A DNA stretch of 64,000 nucleotides from Scatomonas sp963928055 (lineage in GTDB: Bacteria; Bacillota; Clostridia; Lachnospirales; Lachnospiraceae), in the NCBI GenBank assembly GCA_963928055.1, contig CAWVDN010000001.1, forward strand, positions 1 to 64,000. The letters run 5' to 3'. The notes below the pieces were generated by a model that did no database searches, had not been told where the DNA came from, and worked only from the letters and a program-made list of their open reading frames with translations. The translations under genes and the position numbers were made by a program. Of the stretch, positions 34,549 through 42,650 are shown piece after piece (position 1 is the first letter of the stretch; each line of letters starts with the position of its first letter).

Positions 34549-35547
34549 TTATTTGTGCTCCGCGAAATAAACCTTGCTGTAATTGTCGATGGCTTCGGTG
34601 GTAGCCTCGTAAACACCGGGGAAGGTGCTCATGGCCAGACCCTGGGAAGCGCTGGGGATGAAATAGTATTTTCCGTTTTCATCGCAGGCGCGTTTTACTT
34701 CCCTGGCGATCACTTCGGGCGTCCAGCCGTCGTAATCGATCTTGGCGCTGTCAATGCCGCCCATGAAGGTAATCTTTCCGCCGTATTTCTTGATCAGGGC
34801 GGGGATATCGTTGGTGGTCATAACGCCCTGCCAGATGCTGATGCCCATGTCGATCATGTAGGGAACCAGGGTGGCGGCGTAGGAATCCGAATGATGCACG
34901 ATCAGATCGGCGCCGTTCTCCTTATACACACCGTAGATATCCTTATAGGCGGGATAAATGAACTCCTCAAACATTTCCGGGGAGATGAAGGTGGAGCGCT
35001 GGCTGCCCCAGTCGTCGTGATGGAAAACGCCGTCTGGTTTCATGTGCTTGCAGAGATCCTCCGCCAGTTCCACTTCCCACTCGGTCAGGTATTTGATCAG
35101 GTCCTTCATCGCTTCCGGCTCCTCAAAGAAGTTCATCAGCGTATTCTGGATCTCGCCCAGGTAATGGGTCATCTCGAAGATACCGGGGGCTACGAAGGGA
35201 AGCACGAAGTACTCGTTGCGGTCCACCTTTTCCAGCTCTTTCTCAAAGGGCTCCCACTCCGCGTCGGAGAAGGTCGCTCTGGGTTTTTTTACGTAATCCT
35301 GCCAGTGGGTGATATCCTTGATGACGATCTTGTCCGGCGTATGTACCGGGAACGCTCCGGGGAAGCCCTCCGGCCAGGAACTGGTGATGCCCCAGGCGTT
35401 TACGACCTCAGGACCGCCGGGCACGGGCATGGGGCTGGCGGAGAGGAAGGGATGAAAGGCAATGTGGAAGGCCTCGTACTGGTTTACGAAGCGGTCGGGA
35501 TTGCCGCCCTTCATGGTTTCAATTACATTCTGTCTTTTTGTAAGCAT
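34549..35547 (-). CDS. uroporphyrinogen decarboxylase family methyltransferase-like protein
   Basis: A 332-residue TIM-barrel protein of the UroD/MtaA superfamily, with PGIFEMTHYLG, DWGSQRSTFISPEMFEEFIYP, LIVHHSDSYAATLVPYMIDMG, FMGGIDSA and FIPSASQGLAM. Known of the superfamily: besides heme synthesis it includes methylcobamide:CoM/THF methyltransferases and O-demethylase components. No heme genes are nearby and the organism is an acetogen, so a methyl-transfer role is more likely than uroporphyrinogen decarboxylation; this is inference. The classical HXC zinc motif is replaced by HHSDSY. The start at 35547 follows AGGAGGATCCCAT. No corrinoid protein gene is adjacent. Confidence 0.8.
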   Translation of the reverse strand: MLTKRQNVIETMKGGNPDRFVNQYEAFHIAFHPFLSASPMPVPGGPEVVNAWGITSSWPEGFPGAFPVHTPDKIVIKDITHWQDYVKKPRATFSDAEWEPFEKELEKVDRNEYFVLPFVAPGIFEMTHYLGEIQNTLMNFFEEPEAMKDLIKYLTEWEVELAEDLCKHMKPDGVFHHDDWGSQRSTFISPEMFEEFIYPAYKDIYGVYKENGADLIVHHSDSYAATLVPYMIDMGISIWQGVMTTNDIPALIKKYGGKITFMGGIDSAKIDYDGWTPEVIAREVKRACDENGKYYFIPSASQGLAMSTFPGVYEATTEAIDNYSKVYFAEHK

Positions 35548-35733
35548 ATGGGATCCTCCTGATACATTATTTTGGCACCAGCCTGCGGAAGCAGGGAATT
35601 GTGCCAATTTTCCGCTTGTAGATATTATACTATCAAACAGAAAGTTCTTCAAGAAACTGGACGTACAAGACACAAGATAGTACAGAATGTATTAATAAAA
35701 CTGATTTATAAATTATCCGAAAACAGGGAAAAG

Positions 35734-35762
35734 ACATAATCCGGGGGAAAGGCTCATACAAT
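35734..35762 (+). promoter_or_regulatory. sigma-E-like sporulation promoter of spoIVA
   Basis: ACATAAT (35734-35740), a 14-base spacer and CATACAAT (35755-35762), matching the mother-cell sigma-E pattern, 32 bases before spoIVA. Confidence 0.72.
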
Positions 35763-35794
35763 ATAACAGTATATTGGAAAGGACAGGAGTTCGT

Positions 35795-37264
35795 ATGGAT
35801 GCTTTTGCTGTTTACAGAGATATACAGGCCCGGACCCGGGGACAGTTCCTGATCGGGGTCGTGGGTCCGGTAAGGACCGGAAAGTCCACCTTCATCAGAC
35901 GTTTTCTGGAGGTGCTGGCCCTGCCGGTCATGGAGGAGGAGTCGAAAGCGGAAATGAGGGATCAGCTGCCTCTTTCCGGGTCGGGAACGCTGATCACCAC
36001 GGTTGAGCCGAAATTTATCCCCCGGGAAGCCGTGGAACTTTCCCTGGGCGAAGATGTCTCCATGAAGCTGCGCCTCATTGACTGCGTGGGCTTTCTGGTG
36101 CCGGAGGCCACGGGCAATATGGAAAATGAGAAGGAGAGAATGGTGAAAACCCCCTGGTTCCAGGAAGCCATCCCCTTTCATCAGGCGGCGGAGATCGGCA
36201 CCCGCAAAGTGATCGCCGAACACTCTACGCTGGGGCTCATGGTCACAGCGGACGGATCCTTCGGGGAGATCCCGCGGCAGAACTTTGAGGAGGCCGAAGC
36301 CAGGACCGTGGAGGAACTGAAAAAGCAGGGAAAACCTTTCCTGATCCTGGTCAATTCCGTAAAGCCTTACCGGGAGGAAACCCAGAAGCTCACCAGGGAC
36401 CTCTCGGAAAAATACGGGGTCTCCGCCCTGGCGGTGAACTGCGACCAGCTGCGGTCCGAAGATATTGTCAAGATCATGGAGTGCCTGCTGTATGAGTTTC
36501 CTGTCCGCCAGGTGGAATTTTACATACCAAAATGGGTGGAGCTGCTGCCGCTGGAGCATCCCCTGAAGGCCCAGCTGATCGAAAAGATCCGGGAGGTCAC
36601 AGAGGGGATACGGTTTGTCCGGGATGTCCGCAGGGAAAAAATGAAGCTGGACAGCGAGTACGTGAAGCAGACCTCCCTCCAGCAGATGGATCTTGCCAGC
36701 GGCGTGGTCCGGGTGCAGGTCCAGATGAAGGAGAAATATTACTACGAACTTGTGAGCCAGATGACAGGCGTCCCCATACAGGGGGAATATGATCTTATGC
36801 GGGCGCTGAAAGAACTGTCTGCCATGAAACACGAGTACAGCCGGGTGCAGAGCGCCATGGAGGCAGTCCGCGGCAGCGGCTACGGGGTAGTGATCCCCGA
36901 GAAGGAAGAGATCGTTCTGGATGATCCGGTGGTGATCCGCCAGGGCAGCAAGTTCGGTGTAAAGATACGATCCACCAGCCCTTCCATCCACATGATCCGG
37001 GCCAACATCGAGACAGAGATCGCGCCCATTGTGGGCACGGAGCAGCAGGCGGAGGATCTGATCGCCTATATCCGGGAAAGCGGCCGGCAGCAGGAGGGGA
37101 TCTGGCAGACAAATATTTTCGGAAAATCGGTGGAGCAGCTGGTGGAGGACGGGATCCGGACCAAGATCGCCCAGATCACGGAGGAAAGCCAGGTGAAGCT
37201 TCAGGAATCCATGCAGAAGATCGTCAATGACAGCCGGGGCGGAATGGTCTGCATTATCATCTGA
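35795..37264 (+). CDS. spoIVA: stage IV sporulation protein A
   Basis: The ATPase that builds the basement layer of the spore coat around the forespore. The 489 residues show YRDIQARTRGQFLIGVVGPV, the P-loop VRTGKSTFIRRF, LIDCVGFLVPEA, LVNSVKPY and the conserved C-terminal tail ending GGMVCIII. The ATG at 35795 aligns with the family N-terminus and follows a GGAG box. The promoter at 35734 fits mother-cell expression. Its presence indicates an endospore former. Confidence 0.97.
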   Translation: MDAFAVYRDIQARTRGQFLIGVVGPVRTGKSTFIRRFLEVLALPVMEEESKAEMRDQLPLSGSGTLITTVEPKFIPREAVELSLGEDVSMKLRLIDCVGFLVPEATGNMENEKERMVKTPWFQEAIPFHQAAEIGTRKVIAEHSTLGLMVTADGSFGEIPRQNFEEAEARTVEELKKQGKPFLILVNSVKPYREETQKLTRDLSEKYGVSALAVNCDQLRSEDIVKIMECLLYEFPVRQVEFYIPKWVELLPLEHPLKAQLIEKIREVTEGIRFVRDVRREKMKLDSEYVKQTSLQQMDLASGVVRVQVQMKEKYYYELVSQMTGVPIQGEYDLMRALKELSAMKHEYSRVQSAMEAVRGSGYGVVIPEKEEIVLDDPVVIRQGSKFGVKIRSTSPSIHMIRANIETEIAPIVGTEQQAEDLIAYIRESGRQQEGIWQTNIFGKSVEQLVEDGIRTKIAQITEESQVKLQESMQKIVNDSRGGMVCIII

Positions 37265-37328
37265 AGGGAGATCCGGCCGGGGCGCATAGATACGGAAGCT
37301 GTCGGAGCCAAGACAGACCGGGTTTGGG

Positions 37329-37356
37329 AGATCTTTCCCGAGCCCGGGATCTTTTT
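37329..37356 (+). terminator. likely terminator after spoIVA
   Basis: Stem AGATC...CCCG with CGGGATCT, a TTT bulge on the left, then TTTTTG. Imperfect but placed correctly. Confidence 0.5.
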
Positions 37357-37424
37357 GTACCCGGGCGGAGGTTTCCCGTATCCCGGACGCGACCACGGCA
37401 CGCCGTTTCCTCTTTGATTGGGTA

Positions 37425-37453
37425 TTGTCAGCAGAAAAAAAAGGTAGTAATAT
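37425..37453 (+). promoter_or_regulatory. promoter of the zinc-ribbon gene
   Basis: TTGTCA (37425-37430), 17 bases, TAATAT (37448-37453). Confidence 0.6.
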
Positions 37454-37501
37454 AAGAACAGATATGGGATTTTATAAGAATACAGCACAGGGAGGTATAC
37501 C

Positions 37502-38375
37502 ATGTTTGAAAATATCGGAAAAAAGATCGTAGGTGTCGGGAAAGGGGTCATGCGCGGTACGCAGAATTTTTCAGAGGACTGTTTCACTGAACGCCAAGAT
37601 CGATGAGTGCAAAAAAGAGCTGGGCAACTGTTTTTCACAGCTGGGACAGGCTTATTTCAACAGGACCACGGAGGTGCCGCCGGAGTATCAGGGGATCTTC
37701 GACAGGATCCATATGCTGAACCAGACCATCAACCAGCTGCAGGAGCAGATCAAGGTCATCAAAGGCATCCGCCAGTGTCCCAACTGCGGGGCGGAGGTGC
37801 CCGGCAATGTTATGTTCTGCGGAAACTGCGGCTTCAGCATGCCGCCGGTGCAGCAGAATCAGAGTGCTGCCTGGAACGGGCCGGTTTGCGCCAGATGCGG
37901 AGCACCGCTGGAGGAGGGAGCCGCCTTCTGTACAAACTGCGGAGCCAGAGTGGAAGCGCCCCAGCCGCAGGCCGCGCCCCAGCCGCAGGCTGCCCCGCAG
38001 TTCCAGAGCGTTCCGGCAGGAAAGGTCTGCCCCAAGTGCGGAACGCCCGCGGCGCCGGACGCCGCTTTCTGCAATGAATGCGGAACAAGTCTCCTGGAAA
38101 GCGCTCCCGCCGGGGTACAGCCGGTCCAGGAGCCGACCGTCCGGGAACAGCCGGAATATTCTTTTGATCCGGGCCTGCAGCAGCCGGAGTTTGCGGAGGC
38201 AGGATCCCCATCCGAACCGGTACAGAAGGAAGCGGAGCCGGAACCCGCGCCTTTTGAGGCTGAACCTGCTCCGGAACCGAAGCCGGCCGCTGCCGCCAGG
38301 GTCTGCCCCAACTGCGGGACACAGCTGGAAGAAGATGCTGTTTTCTGTTCTGAATGCGGAACCAGGGTTGGCTGA
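37502..38375 (+). CDS. multi-zinc-ribbon protein, frameshifted near its start
   Basis: The well-placed start is ATG 37502 (after AGGGAGGTATACC), giving FENIGKKIVGVGKGVMRGTQ. That frame stops at 37605 after 34 codons, while the next frame continues TVSLNAKIDECKKELGNCFS to 38375. One extra base near 37575-37580 (within GAGGACT) explains it. The continuing part has a coiled segment and then four CxxC...CxxC zinc ribbons (CPNCG..CGNCG, CARCG..CTNCG, CPKCG..CNECG, CPNCG..CSECG) separated by Pro/Gln/Glu linkers. The function is unknown; related proteins are common in clostridia. It could be a sequencing error, real decay, or translation from an alternative start at 37533. Confidence 0.7.
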
Positions 38376-38422
38376 TCCGAAAGCAGAAACCAGGAACTGG
38401 CAGAGCTTTTTGAGAATTTTTC

Positions 38423-38451
38423 TTGAAAAACTTCATAGACTAGAGTATAAT
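38423..38451 (+). promoter_or_regulatory. promoter of the 6S-like RNA
   Basis: TTGAAA (38423-38428), 17 bases, TATAAT (38446-38451): a near-consensus sigma-A promoter with no open reading frame behind it. Confidence 0.8.
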
Positions 38452-38459
38452 TTATGTAA

Positions 38460-38664
38460 ATTAAACGGGATGAGTTTTCCTGGAATGTCCGAGGCCCTGC
38501 CAATTTGAACCTACATTTTCTTTAAACAGGGATTCCTATATCGGCGTGTGGATGCCAGGCCCCCATTGCGCAGGGGAAGGCAGAAGCGGCGCCTGCGGTT
38601 GCCCACCTAGCTTTGCTAGGAGTCAAACGGCAGGAACGGCATGCCGGGGCTCACAAAAGAGAAA
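38460..38664 (+). ncRNA. ssrS: probable 6S RNA
   Basis: About 200 transcribed bases without coding potential, between a strong promoter and a terminator. The ends pair in a long closing stem: GAGTTTT...GGAATGTC with GGCATGCCGGGGCTC (GU-rich, one mismatch). The middle forms an interrupted rod with an open centre (TTTGAACCTACA; CCTAGCTTTGCTAGG hairpin). This matches the 6S architecture that mimics an open promoter and sequesters sigma-A RNA polymerase. SRP RNA, RNase P RNA and tmRNA were considered and lack their hallmarks here. The family call is from fold and remembered clostridial 6S sequences. Confidence 0.65.
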
Positions 38665-38683
38665 AGGGTCAAACACCCAGAAG

Positions 38684-38718
38684 CCGGTACGGTAAGGCGA
38701 TTACCGTACCGGTTTTTT
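38684..38718 (+). terminator. terminator of the 6S-like transcript
   Basis: Perfect 12-bp stem CCGGTACGGTAA with TTACCGTACCGG (38701-38712), then TTTTTTAT. Confidence 0.9.
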
Positions 38719-38800
38719 ATCTTTCGGGAAAAGAGGTTTTCAGCAACAGAAAAACGATCACGCGCCGTATGAAGGGCATGTCTTTCCCATATACTAGGAT

Positions 38801-40211
38801 ATGGATGTTCGAAGGGAAAACCGATATTTGTTCTGCGTCTGGCTGTGCCTTTTTACCGCTATGCTGTTTCTGCGTATCCCGGAAGCGGGAGAATCCCGGG
38901 AGCTTCCGGAGGATCCTGCCCGGGAAGCAACAGGGAAGCCGGCACAGGCGCCGGCAGCCGGGAAGGAAGTTCCTGCCTCCGGGGAAGAGGAGCCGGAAGA
39001 AGGATACGTGCCGCCGGTGATCCGGGTACTGCTGACGGACAGCCAGGGCGGATATCTGCACCGGGAGGTGGAAGTGAGCAGCGGGGGCGGGATCCGCCTG
39101 GGGGATACACAGGTGACCGTTCCTCCGGGACAGTCGGAGAAGATCACGGCAGCAGACGGAAGGTTCATAGACGGACGGATCCTTCTGGAGCCGGAAGACG
39201 CGTCTCAGGGGATTCTTCTGGAATCCGTCCGCAGAGCCCAGGGGGTCCCCGCCTACCAGGGGAGCCTGGAGATCTACAGGACGGAGCAGGGCCTGTATAT
39301 TGTCAACGAAGTGGATCTGGAAACCTATCTGAAATACGTGGTGCCCAGCGAGATGCCGGCTTCCTGCCAGCAGGAAGCGCTGCGGGCCCAGGCCGTCTGC
39401 GCCAGAACCTACGCGGTGAAAGCCGTCGCGGACCAGGGGCTGGAAGAATACCATGCCCATGTGGACGACACCGTCTCCTATCAGGTATACAATAATCTTT
39501 CCAGGCAGCAGACTACGGATCAGGCGGTGGATGACACGGCGGGGCAGATCATGACGTTTCAGGGGGAACCGATCACGGCCTATTTTTTCTCCACCTCCTG
39601 CGGATATACCAGCACGGATGAGGTCTGGAGCGGAGAAGCCGGGGCGGAATATCTGAAAAGCGTGTATCTGGGCAGCGACAGCCCGGAAAATGTCCAGAGC
39701 GAGGAGGTCTTCGCGAATTTTATCCGCAGCCGGGATGATTCAGACTACGAGGCGGAGGACGCCTGGTACCGCTGGCAGACCCAGCTGCCGGCGGAGATCC
39801 TCAGCCGGCGGCTGGCGGAGCAGGGCGTGGGAGAGGTAACGGATCTGAAGGTCCTGCGGCGCAGCAGCGGCGGAGCCGTCACCGCCCTGGAAGTTTCCGG
39901 CACGGAAGGAAGCCACGGTCATAGAAAACGAATACGCGATCCGGGAGTTTTTATCGGTAAAGGGGATCCCGGTCACGAAAAATGACGGTACTGTTACAGA
40001 AGAGATGGACCTTCTGCCCAGCGCGTATTTTATCTGCAGCAGCGTTTACGAAGGAGAGGCTGTATCCGGTTTTCTGTTCCTGGGAGGAGGATACGGCCAC
40101 GGCGTCGGCATGAGTCAGAACGGAGCGGAGCACCTGGCTTCGGAGGGATACAGCTGGCAGCAGATCCTGCGTTATTTTTACCGGGAGATCACTCTGGAGA
40201 CGATCCGCTGA
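38801..40211 (+). pseudogene. SpoIID/LytB domain protein, frameshifted
   Basis: SpoIID-type lytic transglycosylase, which degrades peptidoglycan during spore engulfment. Frame 1 (38801-39985) has a hydrophobic N-terminus (VWLCLFTAMLFLRIP) and the SpoIID core (NEVDLETYLKYVVPSEMP, QALRAQAVCARTYA-like EALRAQAVCARTYAV, FFSTSCGYTSTDEVW). At about 39905-39920 the coding sense moves to another frame, reading EATVIENEYAIREFLSVKGI and continuing to LGGGYGHGVGMSQNGAEHLA and stop at 40211. One extra base (or two missing) explains it. Joined, it is a full-length SpoIID-like protein of about 470 residues. It may be an assembly error, because this gene family is needed for sporulation. Confidence 0.82.
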
Positions 40212-40274
40212 GGAGCGCGTCCGGCGGGGGGATCCGGCCAGCAGGTTTCACATCGGAAAAAATCGGGGGACAGC

Positions 40275-41159
40275 ATGAGACAGCAGAAAAAGGAAGGAAA
40301 CGAAAAAAAAGAAACGAGAAAAAAGATGCTGAGGATCCTTAAAGAGTTTTCCGGGCGGATCATGGATGACCATGTCGGGGCATATGCCGCCCAGGGGGCG
40401 TTTTTTATCCTGCTTTCCTTTATTCCTTTTATGATGCTGCTGCTGAATATCGTCCGCTATACGCCCCTGACGGAACAAATGGTAAGCGAGACCGTCATGG
40501 CGCTGATCCCGGAGGACTTTCACGGCCTGGTAAACTCCGTGATCCTGGAAATCTATCAGCGCTCCGTTGTGATCCTGCCGGTGTCCGCCATTGTGGCCCT
40601 GTGGTCGGCGGGCAAGGCGGTGACTTCCCTGACCTACGGCCTGAATACGATCTTCCACGTAAAAGAGACCAGGAACTATTTTGTCAACAGACTGCGCTCC
40701 ATGCTGTATACTCTGATCTTCATCCTGGCCCTGCTGGTCACCCTGGTGCTGATGGTGTTCGGCAGGAGTATCCAGAACTGGCTGGCGGAAGTTTTTCCGG
40801 CGGCGGCGGAATATACGGGGATCCTCATGAGTCTGCGGACGGTGATCACCATGGCGGCCCTGCTGTTTGCCTTTACCCTGCTGTACCGCTTTATCCCCAA
40901 CCGGAAGGCATCTCTGGAAAGCCAGATCCCCGGAGCTCTGGTCTGTACGGTTTCCTGGCAGATCCTTTCCGTGGGATTCTCCTTTTACTTTCAGTATTTT
41001 CCGGGAGTTACCAGGATCTACGGAAACATGACCACCATCATCCTGCTGATGCTCTGGGTATACTTCTGCATGTATCTGATCCTCCTGGGAGCGGAGCTCA
41101 ACGATTTTATAGAACAGAGACGCGTCAGGACACACGCCGGCGCGCCGGAAAAATTGTAG
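40275..41159 (+). CDS. YihY/virulence factor BrkB family membrane protein
   Basis: A 294-residue polytopic membrane protein with the YihY pattern: AYAAQGAFFILLSFIPFMML, ALWSAGKAVTSLTYGLNTIF, LYRFIPNRK and YGNMTTIILLMLWVYFCMYL. The function is unknown; an old link to RNase BN is not supported. An IS element has inserted at the end of the gene, so the last codon and the TAG stop (41157-41159) come from the element. Without it the tail would read EKCT-stop instead of EKL-stop. The protein is therefore almost intact. Confidence 0.9.
   Translation: MRQQKKEGNEKKETRKKMLRILKEFSGRIMDDHVGAYAAQGAFFILLSFIPFMMLLLNIVRYTPLTEQMVSETVMALIPEDFHGLVNSVILEIYQRSVVILPVSAIVALWSAGKAVTSLTYGLNTIFHVKETRNYFVNRLRSMLYTLIFILALLVTLVLMVFGRSIQNWLAEVFPAAAEYTGILMSLRTVITMAALLFAFTLLYRFIPNRKASLESQIPGALVCTVSWQILSVGFSFYFQYFPGVTRIYGNMTTIILLMLWVYFCMYLILLGAELNDFIEQRRVRTHAGAPEKL
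41130..41154. repeat. 25-bp direct repeat, left of the IS
   Basis: Identical to 42223-42247. Its core is the 12-base palindrome CCGGCGCGCCGG. It is the duplicated target of the IS insertion and is unusually long for the family. Confidence 0.9.
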
Positions 41160-42222
41160 GTTTGTCAAACATTTGTTACACTGAGCGTAAATAATCCCAA
41201 AGCACTTCATTGGGTGTTTTCCATCCAAGGGGACGCATGGGGAAATGATTATAATCCCTCCGGTTATACACTTTGAGCTGGGCAGCAAAGTCCTCAAACG
41301 AATAGAACAGATGGGTGGCATAGAATCTCTCGTTATCCTTCCTGTGGCTGCGTTCCACTTTCCCATTATGTCTGGGTGTGTAAGGGCGGATTACTTTATG
41401 CCGTATCCCATGCTTCTCCAGACATTTCTGGAAAAGGGTCGGTTTATCCCGATGAGTGGTAAACCGGTTGGTGAACTCCGTTCCGTTGTCAGTCTGGATA
41501 CATTCAATCCTGCAGGGGAATGCTTTGATAAGGTGCTCCACAAACTGTGCGGAAGAATAAGTGCTGTGTTCCTCAAAAGCTTCTACAAAACGCCATCTGG
41601 AATACTCGTCGATGGCGGTATACTGGAAGAATTGTTTTCCGATCACCTTGCTGTTTTTCAAACAGGCGGAAGGAACAAATTTGACATCTACCTGGATACG
41701 CTGTCCCGGATACTCCATCTTTTCATAAGGCTTGGGGATGTATTTGGGATTAGGCGGATGGACAGCCATCATGCCTTGCTTTTTGAGAAAGCGGTAAAGG
41801 CCGGAAATGGAACGGGAGTATCCTTTTTGCCGGAGCTTGACCCAGAAAATCACAAGCCCGGCATGAGGATTACGTCGGCGCATACGGGAGATCAGCTCTG
41901 CCTCATCCGTGGTATGCTGCTTTGGATGGTGGTGTGGACGCCTGGAACGATCTCTCAAGGAATCCCAGGAGCCGTCATAGCGTTTTTTCCAGCGATAGAT
42001 ATACTGTCGGTTGGTCTTATATTTTCTGGCGGCATTGGAAACACCATAGCGTTCAGAGTAGTTAATCAGTGATAGACGAAATCTCATATCTTGTGTTATA
42101 CTAGCCATGCGGAAATACATCCTTTCTTGTTGTGTTTTGGTTTGGTCGCTAAAAATATAACACAGAAATGGTATTTCCGCTTTTTAAATATTCAGTTGTA
42201 ACACATGTATTGTAATCCTACA
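41155..42222 (-). mobile_element. IS481-like insertion sequence
   Basis: 1068 bp. The ends are imperfect inverted repeats of about 29 bp, both beginning TGTAGG and ending near GTTACA..CTG (41155-41183; 42193-42222). It carries one transposase gene whose stop codon lies inside the left end repeat. It is flanked by 25-bp direct repeats, so the insertion appears recent. It lies between the YihY gene and the pheST promoter. Confidence 0.88.
41176..42108 (-). CDS. IS481-like DDE transposase
   Basis: A 310-residue transposase with an N-terminal helix-turn-helix (YGVSNAARKYKTNRQYIYRW) and an rve-type integrase core. The DDE residues sit in IQVDVKFV, IQTDNGTEF and HNGKVERSHR. It is complete and in one frame, so probably active. 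The ATG at 42108 is preferred to 42120 because AAGAAAGG would overlap the latter. The IS481 versus IS3-like (orfB) assignment rests on the single-ORF structure. Confidence 0.88.
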   Translation of the reverse strand: MASITQDMRFRLSLINYSERYGVSNAARKYKTNRQYIYRWKKRYDGSWDSLRDRSRRPHHHPKQHTTDEAELISRMRRRNPHAGLVIFWVKLRQKGYSRSISGLYRFLKKQGMMAVHPPNPKYIPKPYEKMEYPGQRIQVDVKFVPSACLKNSKVIGKQFFQYTAIDEYSRWRFVEAFEEHSTYSSAQFVEHLIKAFPCRIECIQTDNGTEFTNRFTTHRDKPTLFQKCLEKHGIRHKVIRPYTPRHNGKVERSHRKDNERFYATHLFYSFEDFAAQLKVYNRRDYNHFPMRPLGWKTPNEVLWDYLRSV

Positions 42223-42247
42223 ACACACGCCGGCGCGCCGGAAAAAT
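42223..42247. repeat. 25-bp direct repeat, right of the IS
   Basis: Second copy of the target duplication (see 41130-41154). It ends 4 bases before the -35 box of the pheST promoter. Confidence 0.9.
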
Positions 42248-42251
42248 GTAC

Positions 42252-42280
42252 TTGACAGCCCCGGAAAATGCGGATAGAAT
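42252..42280 (+). promoter_or_regulatory. promoter of pheST
   Basis: TTGACA (42252-42257), 17 bases, TAGAAT (42275-42280), just downstream of the IS target repeat. Confidence 0.85.
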
Positions 42281-42287
42281 AAGGAAC

Positions 42288-42530
42288 AGATGCAAAGGCA
42301 GAGAAGGTGCCAGCAGGAAGCAGGCTTCTTTCAGAGAGAGGGGATCACCGGCTGCAAGTCCCCTTAAGTTCAGGCTGTTTCTGAGATTCACACCGGAGCC
42401 GCTTTTCTGAAGCTTTCAGTAGGAAAAGACGTGTGCGCACGTTACAGCGCCAAAGAGTGCCCGGCATGCCGGGAATCTGGGTGGTACCGCGGAAGTTTGC
42501 TCCGTCCCATTTGGGACGGAGTTTTTTATT
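42288..42530 (+). ncRNA. T-box riboswitch (Phe) controlling pheST
   Basis: The leader has the T-box antiterminator sequence GGGTGGTACCGCGG (42479-42492) and then a terminator, CTCCGTCCC (42500-42508) with GGGACGGAG (42513-42521), followed by TTTTTTATT. The upstream Stem I region contains GAGATTCACACC, where TTC fits a phenylalanine specifier codon. Uncharged tRNA-Phe would stabilise the antiterminator and allow pheST transcription. The specifier choice agrees with the downstream genes. Confidence 0.92.
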
Positions 42531-42650
42531 TCATCACGGAAAACAGTGTTTTCGTGAAAAATCTTCCGCGCGGGGAGCGCGCCCGCGCTGACGCCCGTGC
42601 CTGCCCGGACAGATCACAGCGGGAGAATCCGCGGAATAAGGAGAATCAGC

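Noticed and set aside
35633..37396. 587-codon open frame antisense to spoIVA
   Set aside because: It covers spoIVA and its promoter in reverse; composition is typical of an antisense shadow.
40275..41159. YihY-family protein as ribonuclease BN
   Set aside because: The historical name is not supported; the sequence is a membrane protein without nuclease motifs.
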